DNA of 64,000 nucleotides from Dictyobacter aurantiacus (GCF_003967515.1 NZ_BIFQ01000001.1:3782001-3846000); one strand, 5' to 3'. Positions 33,374 through 43,002 are shown, numbered from the stretch's first letter. The notes: generated by a model not told the origin, from the sequence alone. Made by a program: numbers and translations.

Positions 33374-34300
33374 ATGGCTCATGATGTAAATCGACGTGTC
33401 TTTTTGCAGCGCGCTGCTCAGCTTGGCGGTCTGGCCGCAGCCGGGGGCGCGCTCGAATCTCTGCTGGCGGCCTGTGGTGGCAATGTTCCAACCACACCTG
33501 CTGGCAATGGCAATAAAACCTCAAAGATAGGGAGCAAGGGCTTAAAAATCGCCAATACGTTGCAGTGGGGCGCGACCTCTGATAATGGTGCTCCCTACGT
33601 CTACCGCGATCCTAAGACCAGCAAATTGATCGGATTTGAGCTGGAGATCGCGACCGCTATCGCCAATCTCATGGGCGTGACGCAGAAGCAGGTCGAGACC
33701 GACTACGCGCAGCTGGATCAGTCGCTGCAGGCCAACGCCTTCGACGTCATCCTCAATGGTTGGGAGATTACAGAGGACCGTAAGAAGACTGAGATCTTTT
33801 CGCAGCCCTACTATCGCAATGGACAGCAGATCGTTGTGCACTCCAACGACAGCCGCTTTGCCAGCAAGACGACCAATGATAACCTCTCCCTGACTGACCT
33901 GGAGGGTCTGACGGTAGGGACCGGCGCCGGCTTCAAAGCGGAGGAACTGCTGGCCTCCAACAAGAAGATCAAGCTCAAATCCTATGATCCAGACCTGCCC
34001 TTCAACGACCTGGCTCTGGGACGCATCGACGCCGTCCTGATCGACTTCTCGACCGTTACCTACTATGTGCTGGGCTATGGTTCTGGCGGCGCGGTCAACA
34101 AGTCTCTCAAGCTGATTGGCAAGGCCTTTGATGCCAGCGACTATGTTATCGCCTTCAACAAGAATAACCCCAATGCTGTGACGCTGCAGAAAGAGATAGA
34201 TCAGGCCCTGACCGAGCTGAAGAACAACGGCACGCTGAAGGGAATCTATCAGCGCTGGGGACTCTGGACCGACCAGCAGCCGGCCATTGGTGTCAAATAA
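33374..34300 (+). CDS. Polar amino-acid ABC transporter, substrate-binding lipoprotein
   Basis: This 308-residue solute-binding protein is of family 3 (SBP_bac_3). Export is by the Tat route: RRVFLQR near residue 7, a hydrophobic stretch, and the lipobox LLAAC with lipid-attached C34. A Thr/Asn-rich linker follows, then the two-lobe domain with LIGFELEIATAIA, DVILNGWEITEDRKK and LEGLTVGTGAGF. It delivers a polar amino acid to the permeases encoded immediately downstream. Which amino acid cannot be told from sequence. Confidence 0.93.
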   Translation: MAHDVNRRVFLQRAAQLGGLAAAGGALESLLAACGGNVPTTPAGNGNKTSKIGSKGLKIANTLQWGATSDNGAPYVYRDPKTSKLIGFELEIATAIANLMGVTQKQVETDYAQLDQSLQANAFDVILNGWEITEDRKKTEIFSQPYYRNGQQIVVHSNDSRFASKTTNDNLSLTDLEGLTVGTGAGFKAEELLASNKKIKLKSYDPDLPFNDLALGRIDAVLIDFSTVTYYVLGYGSGGAVNKSLKLIGKAFDASDYVIAFNKNNPNAVTLQKEIDQALTELKNNGTLKGIYQRWGLWTDQQPAIGVK

Positions 34301-34331
34301 GTTTCTGTCTGTTTGTGGTATGGAGTAACAA

Positions 34332-35003
34332 ATGGATGTAATCTGGCCTGCTCTGCCCAGTTTTTTAGTCGGAGCGCGCAATACTATTCTCTATTGTATC
34401 GTATCCTTTCCCCTGGCCCTGGTGTTGGGATTGCTCCTGGCATTGATGGATGGTTCTCAGTATATCTGGCTACGTAATCCAGCCCGTATCTTTATTGAAG
34501 TGGTGCGTGGCACGCCGATCGTGGCCCAGATATTCATCGTCTACTATGGACTGGGCGGACTGCTGGCCGGCATACATCCATCCTGGGCGCTCTGGATTAA
34601 TAGTTGGACGGCGGGTATTGGGACGCTGGCCCTGAACTACGCGGCGTACGAAGCTGAGATCTACCGGGCAGGCTTCCTCTCGGTCGATAAGGGTCAGGCC
34701 GAGGCTGCGCTGAGCCTGGGCCTGTCGCCCGGCCAGAACTTCTTTCGCATCCAGCTGCCACAGGCGATCCCATTGATGATCCCGCCCTTTGTCAATGATT
34801 TTATCTATCTGCTCAAAGATTCTGCCATCATTAGCATTATTGCTGGCACCGAGCTAACGTCTGTGCTGAACTTCTTTGTGCGCAGGAATGCGAGCAATCC
34901 GATGCCATTCTTCCTGCTGGCGATTGTCCTGTATCTGTTGATGAGCCTGCCGGTCTCCTATGTGGCCAGATTTCTGGAGCGCCGCCTGCGCGCCGCGCTG
35001 TGA
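34332..35003 (+). CDS. Polar amino-acid ABC transporter, permease subunit 1
   Basis: This 223-residue inner-membrane subunit has the HisM/GlnP pattern: five hydrophobic spans, the EVVRGTPIVAQIF segment after span 2, and the ATPase-contacting EAA loop AEAALSLGLSPGQNFFRIQLPQAI. The partner permease begins 25 bases downstream. It probably forms a heterodimer with it. Confidence 0.93.
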   Translation: MDVIWPALPSFLVGARNTILYCIVSFPLALVLGLLLALMDGSQYIWLRNPARIFIEVVRGTPIVAQIFIVYYGLGGLLAGIHPSWALWINSWTAGIGTLALNYAAYEAEIYRAGFLSVDKGQAEAALSLGLSPGQNFFRIQLPQAIPLMIPPFVNDFIYLLKDSAIISIIAGTELTSVLNFFVRRNASNPMPFFLLAIVLYLLMSLPVSYVARFLERRLRAAL

Positions 35004-35028
35004 TGAAACGAATGAAGGACAGGAAACC

Positions 35029-35907
35029 ATGATCTCAGAATCTTTGCGACCCACCAATCGGCCGCCAGATATGAAGCGCGACCTCTGGCCGCGCCACCGC
35101 ATGGTAGGAGCGGACTATCTCTACTATATACTGCTCGCGATCGCCGTGGGCTCCTTTCTTTACTATCTCTATACCTATAGGGAACAGGCGCTGGTCTACC
35201 TGCCCACGCTGCTGGGAGGGACACTGGTCACGCTGGTGGTATCGGTGTTGAGCGCCATCCTGGCCATCATCTTTGGTCTGGTGGGCGCGATGGGCAGCCT
35301 CTCACGCTTCCGTGTACTGCGCTGGATCGCCCTGATATATGTTGAGGTGACGCGTGGCACACCGCTGCTGGTGCAGCTCTTCTTATGGTACTTTGGGGTG
35401 CGGCTCGTTCTGTCTAACCTCGGTTTCGATCCATACACCCTGGCCTTTAATGGTATGACGGTACTGCAGAACAATAGCCTGGTGCCGACCGACTTCAATA
35501 GCTACTTTTATGGCGTGTTGGGCTTGAGCTTTAACTATGGGGCCTATCTGACCGAGGTGTTTCGCACTGGCATTCTCTCCGTTGAAAAAGGCCAGACCGA
35601 GGCCGCACTGAGCCTGGGACTCGACTCGGGGCAGATGATGCGGCACATTATCCTGCCACAGGCCATCCGGGTGATCATTCCGCCACTGACCAACAATTTC
35701 ATCACCCTGATTCAGGATAGCGCCTTTCTGCTGGTGATGGCCATTGTCGAGCTAGAATACGTGACCACGGGACTGGCCCTGCCGCAGGTCGATCCTAACA
35801 GCAAGATGTTCGTGTTTATTCTTGGCGCCCTCTTCTACCTGGCGATGTGCTATCCCCTCTCCCTCATCGCACGCATCATGGAACGGCGCCTGGCGGCGGC
35901 ACGTTAG
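35029..35907 (+). CDS. Polar amino-acid ABC transporter, permease subunit 2
   Basis: The 292-residue subunit has the same features as its neighbour: EVTRGTPLLVQLF and the EAA loop TEAALSLGLDSGQMMRHIILPQAI. It carries about 40 extra N-terminal residues and an insertion between spans. The ATG at 35029 follows AAGGA and is chosen over a frame-open start inside the previous gene. It is the last gene of the operon, which ends in a 46-bp-arm palindrome. Confidence 0.93.
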   Translation: MISESLRPTNRPPDMKRDLWPRHRMVGADYLYYILLAIAVGSFLYYLYTYREQALVYLPTLLGGTLVTLVVSVLSAILAIIFGLVGAMGSLSRFRVLRWIALIYVEVTRGTPLLVQLFLWYFGVRLVLSNLGFDPYTLAFNGMTVLQNNSLVPTDFNSYFYGVLGLSFNYGAYLTEVFRTGILSVEKGQTEAALSLGLDSGQMMRHIILPQAIRVIIPPLTNNFITLIQDSAFLLVMAIVELEYVTTGLALPQVDPNSKMFVFILGALFYLAMCYPLSLIARIMERRLAAAR

Positions 35908-35926
35908 AGAGTATCTGACTTCTATC

Positions 35927-36022
35927 ATGTTGGTATAGTTATTATTTAGATATATGGGTGCATTGGGTGCGCATTCGCGCACCCAATGCACCCATATATC
36001 TAAATAATAACTATACCAACAT
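35927..36022. terminator. Perfect inverted repeat, 46-bp arms (longest in window)
   Basis: Arms 35927-35972 and 35977-36022 are exact complements around ATTC, inner clamp GGGTGCGC/GCGCACCC. It follows the ABC operon stop by 19 bases. Confidence 0.95.
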
Positions 36023-36024
36023 AC

Positions 36025-36076
36025 AAACAAGAAAGCTCGCAACAACGATTAATCGTTGTTGCGAGCTTTCTTGTTT
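36025..36076. terminator. Perfect 52-bp palindrome before the lipoprotein gene end
   Basis: Half-sites 36025-36050 and 36051-36076 are exact complements with no loop. It lies two bases from the previous palindrome and eight from the converging gene's stop. So each converging operon has its own palindrome. Confidence 0.9.
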
Positions 36077-36084
36077 CAGGATAA

Positions 36085-36906
36085 TTATTTGACGATGATC
36101 ACAATCGGCAGGGGGGTTACCGAATCGAGGCTGACCTGTTGATCGCCCGAGTTCACGTAGAGCCCGGTTGAACTGCCACCATCCAGATTGAGTGCTGTCT
36201 TCAGCGATAAATCTGATTGGACAAGCAGATCCGCCAGTTCGTCGATCGTGAAGGCCTGCGCCGGACTGACGATAAACAGGAGTCGACCCTGATTATCCAT
36301 CGCCACCACGCTACGAGGGCTGGAAGCGGCCGTCTCCTCAAACTGGGTACGTTTTCCATTCTCGATCAACATCGGCCGGCTCTGCGTTGCCTGCAGCAGT
36401 TGCTGATTGGAGGGATCATAGGGCTGGGCGTTCAACGACTGGATGTCCACATTGTTCTGCGCATCCACCGCGAGCATACCACAACAGCCCTGATACGAAC
36501 TGCCGCTGGCCTGCCCGTTTGAGATTACCAGGGCCGTCGCCTGGTTACGCTGATCAAAATACCCGCCATTCATGACCGCGATCGCCTTCGTCTGCTGCAT
36601 CCAATCTTTCAACTGCAAAGGCTTATCTGGTTGATAGCCGATACTGACATGAACCTTATGGGTATCAAAGCGCGTGATCGTTACGGTATCCTCGTTTCCG
36701 CTCGCGCCTTTCCAATGTTCCCGACGCAACTCAACCCCTGGCTGAGTTTGCGTCCAGGTATTCAACGTATCGCTACCACCGGCTTTAGATGGAGCGGTAA
36801 CTGGAGTACCATTCATGGTGATGCTGGGCACCACATCGCAGGCCAGCAATGAACAGACCAGCAGCGCAATCAGCAACGTAAGCTTGAGGGCATGTTTTGC
36901 TGGCAT
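36085..36906 (-). CDS. Phosphodiester glycosidase (NAGPA/DUF2233) lipoprotein
   Basis: The 273-residue protein has a signal peptide with a lipobox-like LLAC (C23), so it is probably a lipoprotein outside the membrane. The NAGPA-domain motifs AVMNGGYFD, SPRSVVAMD and LNLDGGSSTGLY are intact. In eukaryotes the domain removes GlcNAc from a phosphodiester; bacterial members are linked to cell-wall glycopolymers and spore wall. It is the third gene of the murT-gatD operon, 29 bases after gatD, which suggests a role in envelope remodelling. That role is inference. Confidence 0.85.
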   Translation of the reverse strand: MPAKHALKLTLLIALLVCSLLACDVVPSITMNGTPVTAPSKAGGSDTLNTWTQTQPGVELRREHWKGASGNEDTVTITRFDTHKVHVSIGYQPDKPLQLKDWMQQTKAIAVMNGGYFDQRNQATALVISNGQASGSSYQGCCGMLAVDAQNNVDIQSLNAQPYDPSNQQLLQATQSRPMLIENGKRTQFEETAASSPRSVVAMDNQGRLLFIVSPAQAFTIDELADLLVQSDLSLKTALNLDGGSSTGLYVNSGDQQVSLDSVTPLPIVIIVK

Positions 36907-36935
36907 GACGATTTATTTCCTTGCTATGCTAGATG

Positions 36936-37742
36936 CTAGCGTTTCCAGGGTGTTGCCTCAATCGCGGACATTGTTCCCTTGAACTCCATCGCCAGCTTTT
37001 GCGCGGCATCATGGGCAGCGTTCTCGGTACTATCGTCCAATGGCAACAACTTTACTTTGCCATAGCGGTGTTCAAGCGCACGCTGGATCAACAAATCGGT
37101 AAACCACGGGTTCTTCGGCAGGACCGGGCCGTGGGTATAGGTGCCGAAGGCGTTTTTATACATCGCGCCCTCAACACCGTCTTTACCATTGTTGCCCCAG
37201 CCGGCCAGGACCTTGCCCAGCGGCTGTGATTTGGGACCCAGATAAGTGCGTCCGCTATGGTTCTCATAGCCAACCAGAACCTTGGTTCCGGTCTCCTCAA
37301 ATGTGCATTCGAGGGCCATGTGGGTCATAAAACGTGTCGACCCACCTTCAGTATACATGTCGAATAGACCGACACCCTTTAATTCAGGACCATCGAATGG
37401 TTTATAGTAGTGGCCAAGCAACTGGTAGCCGGCGCACACGCTCAAGAAGACCGAACCCGACTCGGCCGCCTCAAGCAGAGAAGAGGCCTTGTGCTGGATA
37501 TCCTTTGAGGCGATCTCCATCTCACGGTCAGCCGCGCCGTGGATCAAGATCAGATCGTACTTTGTAAAGTCTGGCGTCTGCTTCACAAAAATCTGCTCAA
37601 CCTCGGTTGAGATGCCGCGCCATTTGCAGCGGCGCTCAATGGAAAAGAGATTGCCCCGGTCGGCCGCGACGCTCATCAAGGTCGGATACAGATGTCCGAT
37701 CCTGACTACCATCCCTGCAGTATCTGTTCGTTTCTCGCTCAT
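36936..37742 (-). CDS. gatD: Lipid II isoglutaminyl synthase, glutaminase subunit GatD
   Basis: The 268-residue class I glutamine amidotransferase supplies ammonia to MurT for amidation of D-Glu in lipid II. The nucleophile is the cysteine in SVCAGYQLLGHYY, preceded by ILIHGAADREME. The catalytic His lies in THGPVLPKNP. It is about 25 residues longer than S. aureus GatD. The ATG ending at 37742 has AAGGA eight bases upstream and lies ten bases after the murT stop, so the two are cotranscribed and probably coupled. Confidence 0.93.
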   Translation of the reverse strand: MSEKRTDTAGMVVRIGHLYPTLMSVAADRGNLFSIERRCKWRGISTEVEQIFVKQTPDFTKYDLILIHGAADREMEIASKDIQHKASSLLEAAESGSVFLSVCAGYQLLGHYYKPFDGPELKGVGLFDMYTEGGSTRFMTHMALECTFEETGTKVLVGYENHSGRTYLGPKSQPLGKVLAGWGNNGKDGVEGAMYKNAFGTYTHGPVLPKNPWFTDLLIQRALEHRYGKVKLLPLDDSTENAAHDAAQKLAMEFKGTMSAIEATPWKR

Positions 37743-37752
37743 GTCTTTGTCC

Positions 37753-39195
37753 TTATTCTTCCCAGAAGTGCTTGACCCAGCCGCGCTTCTGCATAACTCG
37801 ACGTAACTCCTGGGTTGGAGTGTAACCACTCATAATGTAGAGCGTGCCGCCCGGCTCAACCTGTTTGATGGCCGCCTCCAGCGCCGCCTCGCGATCCTCG
37901 ATCAGCGTGATCTTATTGGTGGGCACCTCGGCATATTTCAGGCGCATGGCCAGTTCTTCCGATTTATTGCCGCTGCAGACCGCGTCCAGAATATCGGGCG
38001 CGATATCCTCCAGGTCCACATCCCATAGCCAGCCAAAGTCCTGTCCGTCGACGACCGTGTGGCTCATGGCCATTAACAGGTGCTTCTTGCTCGGATGCTG
38101 GGCGATCAGGCGCAACATCAGATTGAAGGAGGTGGGGTTTTTGACGAAGGAGAGATAGATCGTCTTATCGCCAGCCTGGATCTTCTCCATACGGCCAAAG
38201 GCGGTGCGGATATTCGTCATCGCCGTCTGTACGGTATCCAATGAGAAGCCAGCGGCCATCGCGGCTCCGATGGCGGCGGCGGCGTTATAGATGTTATGGA
38301 CGCCGGGCAGCGGGATCTCCAGTTTCATTTCCCCTTTGGGGGTGCGCAGCTTGATATGGCTGGGTCCCTCTCCATTCTCTGCCAGCGAGGCCGAGGTGAC
38401 GGCTATATCGAGGGGCGGCAATGTATAGCCGCACTCAGGACAGCGATACAGACCCAGGTGCGACAGGTAGGCCACCTCGTAGTTGAAATCGCTATCGCAG
38501 TGGATACAGCGGATAATATCAGCCGACTGCTCAGGGACCGGCGTGCCGATATCCTTCGTCTCCAGACCAAAGAAGATGCGCTTCGCTTTGGCGTTGATGC
38601 CAAAGTTCGCCACCTGTGGATCGTTGCCGTTGAGCAGGATGGTCGCCGTCTCCGGTAGGTCCTCCAGCATCTTATTGAGAGCGCGCGCCACCGAATACAG
38701 CTCACCATAGCGGTCGAGTTGATCGCGGAAGATGTTGGTAATCACGACCACGTCGGGCTGAATCTCGGGCACCGCCAGCGGTATGGTTCCTTCATCGATC
38801 TCGAAGAGCAGGACATCACTCTCCAGCCGCCCGAAGAGATCAGAGAAGTTGACCGCCACGGATGTCACACCTTGCAGCAGATTTGAGCCTGTGCGGTTCT
38901 GCGAGACACGATGGCCCGCCGCGTCGGCGATGGCCGCCGTCATGCGTGCAGTCGTCGTTTTTCCGTTGCTACCGGTAATCACAATTTTCTTGGCTTTACT
39001 GCCACCGACCACTGATTTCAGCACATTTGGATCGATGCGGCGCGCGATCATGCCTGGTAGGCTGGTGCCGCCTCCGATATGAAATAAACGTCCGGAGGCC
39101 CCTGCCAACTTGCCCGCGGATATCGCGAAGGCCAGGCGTGCTCTACTTAATCCAGACGGTGTAGTGCTGTCATTGTTTGAATTCTCTGTTTGCAT
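37753..39195 (-). CDS. murT: Lipid II isoglutaminyl synthase, Mur-ligase subunit MurT
   Basis: The 480-residue MurT activates the D-Glu carboxylate of lipid II and receives ammonia from GatD. Motifs are the Mur-ligase P-loop GSNGKTTTARM, the FEIDEGT segment and DRYGEL. A Cys4 zinc ribbon of form CIHCD...CPECGY occurs as in characterised MurT proteins. A C-terminal DUF1727 domain contains the SFNLML and catalytic Asp region. The ATG ending at 39195 is preferred over one 129 bases upstream, since the extra residues are not family-like; the ribosome site is weak, so the start is uncertain. Confidence 0.92.
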   Translation of the reverse strand: MQTENSNNDSTTPSGLSRARLAFAISAGKLAGASGRLFHIGGGTSLPGMIARRIDPNVLKSVVGGSKAKKIVITGSNGKTTTARMTAAIADAAGHRVSQNRTGSNLLQGVTSVAVNFSDLFGRLESDVLLFEIDEGTIPLAVPEIQPDVVVITNIFRDQLDRYGELYSVARALNKMLEDLPETATILLNGNDPQVANFGINAKAKRIFFGLETKDIGTPVPEQSADIIRCIHCDSDFNYEVAYLSHLGLYRCPECGYTLPPLDIAVTSASLAENGEGPSHIKLRTPKGEMKLEIPLPGVHNIYNAAAAIGAAMAAGFSLDTVQTAMTNIRTAFGRMEKIQAGDKTIYLSFVKNPTSFNLMLRLIAQHPSKKHLLMAMSHTVVDGQDFGWLWDVDLEDIAPDILDAVCSGNKSEELAMRLKYAEVPTNKITLIEDREAALEAAIKQVEPGGTLYIMSGYTPTQELRRVMQKRGWVKHFWEE

Positions 39196-39531
39196 AGAAA
39201 CCCATACCCTGACTAAAATTGCTTCAAGGCGTACCGATGGGAGGAGTCCCGCTGGATCACGCCGCGTCAAAAGGAACATGAGCGCAATGCCTCTGGCTAT
39301 GTAAACATTTATGGCTAGAGACATGTGTGTAGAAGTACAAATTGGGCTAAATTACTGTCTACAGGTTCGCCGTTTGAAGTATAACAAACATGAGTATAGC
39401 GAGCAAGTGAATTAGGCACATGGTCACGGCATACCCTCAAGACCATGTTGCCGTGTCACTATTTTCACCAAAATAACGCGCCAGATGCTACTATGGTTTC
39501 TTTCTCAATTTTGTTGCTGCCATCATCGGCG

Positions 39532-41484
39532 CTAAACCGTTTTACACTGGTTTGACTGTAGATCACACTGGATCGTTCCATGCTCAAAACGTTGACTGAC
39601 TACAGTTTTAGCGGCTGTATTAACCGGACCAGTTGGATACCCAAATTTGCCCAGTCCCTTATTTTTGTCGAAGTAGTGCATGATCGGACCCGAGATGGCG
39701 TACTCGGTAAAGACGTAGAAGCGTCCATCGTTGCCCATTGGGATGGTGCGCTGGCGCGTATCGCTATGGAAGTAGGTCCATTCGGCCGCGAAGGGGATGG
39801 GATGGACGCTGGCGTTGATCTCGCGCGGCGAAAGCCAGGTAAACGTACTGAAGCCATAGTTCATCAGATCGCGCATATCGGTCCACCAATCGGCTGTATG
39901 CATCACAACGCCGATCAGGTGGTGGTTATTGCGGGTACATGAGATCACTTGCAGAAAGTTGGCGCCCGCGTCCCAGCCAGTCTTGCCGCCATCGACGCCT
40001 GGATACCAGTACAGGAACTGGTCGCCATTCTCTAAAAAGTGCTCGGCATGCTGCTTATTGCCCACGATGTGGTACTCTTTGGTCGAGCTGATCTGACGGA
40101 TCAGCGCGTTGCTGAAGACATGCTGACCCAGCACAGCCAGGTCATGGGCGCTTGAGTAGTGATTGTCCTCTTGTAGACCGTGTGGATTGCGGTAGTGCGT
40201 GTCGTGCAGACCAAATTGCTGGGCCCGTTGATTCATCTCATCCACGAACTTGGGGACGCTCCCCGCGTCGGCATCGGCGATGACCAGCGCGGCATCGTTG
40301 CCCGATACCAGGAGCAGACCATACAGCAGTTCACGTATGCTATAGGTCTCGCCCGGCTTTATCCCCATCAGCGAGCTATCGGCGGACAGCGTCTGCAGAT
40401 CCCTATTAATCGTGGGGGTAATCGTCACCTGTTGATCCAGGTTGCCATGCTCAATCGCCAGCTGGGCTGTCATCAATTTGGTGGTGCTCATCATCGGAAT
40501 ATGCATAAATGGATTGTGGGCGTACAGCGTGACCCCCGTATCGGCATCCAGCAGATAGGCCGACGTCGCCAGGGTCGGCGGAGCGGGATGGTTGTTATTG
40601 GGCGGCACGATCACCAGTTCGTGTGGATTGGCCGGATTGGCGGGCTTGATAACTGCCGTCCCTGTCGGGGACGGATTGCCAGTTGAGCCGGGATACCGCG
40701 CCGTAGTGCTTCCGGATGATTGCTGCAGCGTATTGGTTAGCAGAGATATGACCACCAGCAGGATCAGCGTGCCGCTGAGTATCATGACCAGCGGCCGGTT
40801 ATGCCTGATCGTGTGGAACATATCAAAGATGAGGCGCTGCGCCCTCCGCTCACGGCGTTCGATGCGGGTATAGGATTGTTTTACCGTCGGTATATTGTAT
40901 GCGACAGGCGGCTGCTTGCTTCTGGTGGGCGCCTTGGCCAACCTGCTCTTTGTCGTCGTTGGATCGGGCGCGTCAGGAGGCTCTTCTATATAGACGCGCG
41001 GTTTGGGGCGGCGTGTACGCGTCAGTTCCGTGGGTGGCTCATCACCATACGTCCTGGGGCGTCGCGTTTGTGTCGCTTCGGGGGGGGCGCCGCGCCTGCC
41101 CTCTGGCGTATCATGTACATAGGTACGAGGACGCCTGACCCTGGTTTGATCTTTACGCGCCTGCTCTTCGCGCAGATTCATGCGCCGCCTCTGAAACTGT
41201 TCCGTATTCACGCGTCCGCCGGGCTGTGGCTTCGCCAGTCGTGCTCGTTGTGCCGACCGCGATGGTGAACGCGTCGGCTCCAGATCAGACTCGAGATCTA
41301 ACATGCGCGACGCCCGGCGTATCCTGGGAATCTCAGGATGTTCATCGGGCTCGTACTCTTCATTTTCGGCTTCATAGCCAGCATCCAGTATTGGTTGGCG
41401 GCGTCCGCGACTAGAACGCTGCACGTCGCGCACCGTTGCCTCTTCATCCAGATGGTCATTGTTTTGTGACGGTGTTCTGCCCAT
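39532..41484 (-). CDS. D-alanyl-D-alanine carboxypeptidase (S11) with long cytoplasmic tail
   Basis: This 650-residue penicillin-binding protein trims D-Ala from peptidoglycan stem peptides. The S11 domain has STTK (S333, K336), SGN (394-396) and KTG (501-503). Unusually, it begins with about 225 residues of disordered Arg/Pro/Glu-rich sequence containing repeats like RRPRTY, then a single span (about 231-251). The tail is therefore cytoplasmic. The C-terminal end has an LGFP-type GKFGYPTGPV stretch with two cysteines. A phosphorylation target role for the tail is plausible given the kinases nearby, but not shown. Confidence 0.9.
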   Translation of the reverse strand: MGRTPSQNNDHLDEEATVRDVQRSSRGRRQPILDAGYEAENEEYEPDEHPEIPRIRRASRMLDLESDLEPTRSPSRSAQRARLAKPQPGGRVNTEQFQRRRMNLREEQARKDQTRVRRPRTYVHDTPEGRRGAPPEATQTRRPRTYGDEPPTELTRTRRPKPRVYIEEPPDAPDPTTTKSRLAKAPTRSKQPPVAYNIPTVKQSYTRIERRERRAQRLIFDMFHTIRHNRPLVMILSGTLILLVVISLLTNTLQQSSGSTTARYPGSTGNPSPTGTAVIKPANPANPHELVIVPPNNNHPAPPTLATSAYLLDADTGVTLYAHNPFMHIPMMSTTKLMTAQLAIEHGNLDQQVTITPTINRDLQTLSADSSLMGIKPGETYSIRELLYGLLLVSGNDAALVIADADAGSVPKFVDEMNQRAQQFGLHDTHYRNPHGLQEDNHYSSAHDLAVLGQHVFSNALIRQISSTKEYHIVGNKQHAEHFLENGDQFLYWYPGVDGGKTGWDAGANFLQVISCTRNNHHLIGVVMHTADWWTDMRDLMNYGFSTFTWLSPREINASVHPIPFAAEWTYFHSDTRQRTIPMGNDGRFYVFTEYAISGPIMHYFDKNKGLGKFGYPTGPVNTAAKTVVSQRFEHGTIQCDLQSNQCKTV

Positions 41485-42020
41485 CCGCCAATCCTCTCCA
41501 TGCCGTAGACAGGGCTATTTAAAAATAGCGTTCAGCGGGGTCAAGGGGCGGTAGCCCCTTGCGGGGTGCGGGCCGTCCCGGTTCACACCCCCCTTACCGC
41601 CGCCGAAGGCGAGTAAAATAATATATGAATGTATTGCTTTATGGGCTTTATTACTTCTTAATTACTTCCATCTATCTTACTCAGCTAATTTCATTATTGT
41701 CAACTTTATGAGGAGAGCTTCTCAATCAATGTAATGAACCCGGCCTCCCCCGGCTTTTTGTGGGTCGGTCGGACCATTTTCAGTTGGAGAGGGCGGCCCG
41801 TTTCTACACAGGCACAGTTAACCCTATCCTGACTGCCCCTGGGCATAAATTGATGATCTATTGAGGCAAATTTTACATAATTTTGAAGCTTCCCTCAAAA
41901 TTATTTGTTATAGTTCTTTCTAAAGAGGCGAAGCCCTGTCTGCATTACAATACCTATTATATTGCATGCAACGTAACTGTATCTTCAATCCTTTCAATAG
42001 AAAAAGTAGGATGTTTCGTA
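41485..42020. other. Spacer before sigma-factor gene
   Basis: It holds an AAGGGGC/GCCCCTT hairpin (about 41542-41560) and a GC-rich segment, then an AT-rich stretch that may carry the promoter. No gene or clear promoter is seen. Confidence 0.4.
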
Positions 42021-42644
42021 ATGTCTGTGCAATTTGATACTTCTAGCTGTATTTCAGATTGTTCTGATCATGCCTTGATCGTCGCCACCCTCCGGGGAGA
42101 CGATGGGGCGTTCACGACGCTGGTCCAGCGTTATCAGTTGCCTCTGTACAATTTTATTCGGCGTAGCCTCAAAGAGGCCGAGTGGAGTAATGACGTCTTG
42201 CAATTTGTGTTTTTGCAACTCTATGTTTCGCTGCCGCGTCTGCGCGACAACCTTTATTCTGAGCGCACCAGGGAGCCGTTAAAGGCCTGGTTGTTTCAGG
42301 TGGCCTGGAATCGCTGTATCGATGAGCGTCGCAAGCAGCGCTCGCTCCTCTTCTGCGAGCTAGAAGAGAGTGGGGGGCACGACGATTTTTCCTGGCTGGA
42401 CACCATCCCAGATGAAGATCCCTTGCCCGAGGTGGTGGTGGAGCAGCAAGAGATGCGCCGCCTGCTGCGCAAGGCTATTTGCCATCTCCCGCCCCATTTT
42501 CGCTCCATTGTCATGTTGCGCTATACCCAGGAGCTCAGCTTTGGGGAGATCGCGCGCCTCCTTAACATGCCTGAAAATACTGCCAAGACCTATTTCCAGC
42601 GTGCCCGTCCGCTTCTACGCTCCGCCCTGCAACAAATCCTCTAA
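42021..42644 (+). CDS. ECF-type RNA polymerase sigma factor
   Basis: This 207-residue sigma-70-family protein has region 2 (LVQRYQLPLYNFIRRSL and VLQFVFLQLYVSL) and region 4 (HLPPHFRSIVMLRYTQELSFGEIARLL..NTAKTYFQRARPLL). An acidic linker of about 30 residues lies between the two regions. No anti-sigma gene is adjacent, so control is unclear. The ATG at 42021 is preferred; upstream sequence that stays in frame back to 41883 is hydrophobic and not family-like. The ribosome site is AGGA. Confidence 0.9.
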   Translation: MSVQFDTSSCISDCSDHALIVATLRGDDGAFTTLVQRYQLPLYNFIRRSLKEAEWSNDVLQFVFLQLYVSLPRLRDNLYSERTREPLKAWLFQVAWNRCIDERRKQRSLLFCELEESGGHDDFSWLDTIPDEDPLPEVVVEQQEMRRLLRKAICHLPPHFRSIVMLRYTQELSFGEIARLLNMPENTAKTYFQRARPLLRSALQQIL

Positions 42645-42852
42645 TTGTGCCACCCGCTCATCCCAGACCGGTGCGCCCACTTGACGTGCTGCTGAAGAGC
42701 ATGCTACCCTGCCAACGTTAAACAAGCATTCTTTATACTAACAAATAAGGCCCGGTGGTGCTCATGGGCGAACGCCTGTGTGTGGGCGCTCAAAAGCTAT
42801 TTCAGTGATGGTGCAACAGGGGCATGAATGAGCCCCTGCGGCGGCACAAGGG

Positions 42853-42906
42853 TTATATATTGGTACATCGGGCGCGCATCTGCGCGCCCGATGTACCAAT
42901 ATATAA
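42853..42906. repeat. Perfect inverted repeat, 26-bp arms
   Basis: Arms 42853-42878 and 42881-42906 are exact complements around TC with a GGCGCGCA/TGCGCGCC clamp. It is followed by a partial type-B module (42911-42950). A less perfect GGTGCAACAGGGGC hairpin is at about 42799-42835. Confidence 0.9.
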
Positions 42907-42910
42907 AAAA

Positions 42911-42950
42911 TGCGGCCGCGCATGCGGACGCCCGAGCGGGGGCGCTCACG
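42911..42950 (-). repeat. Partial type-B module
   Basis: TGCGGCCGCGCATGCGG is followed by CCCGAGCGGGGGCGCTC. It closely matches the copies at 29313 and 55605. Confidence 0.65.
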
Positions 42951-43002
42951 TGCCCCAATAAACGAGAGTAAGACACATTTTGAGAAAGAAGGGGACAATA
43001 AG

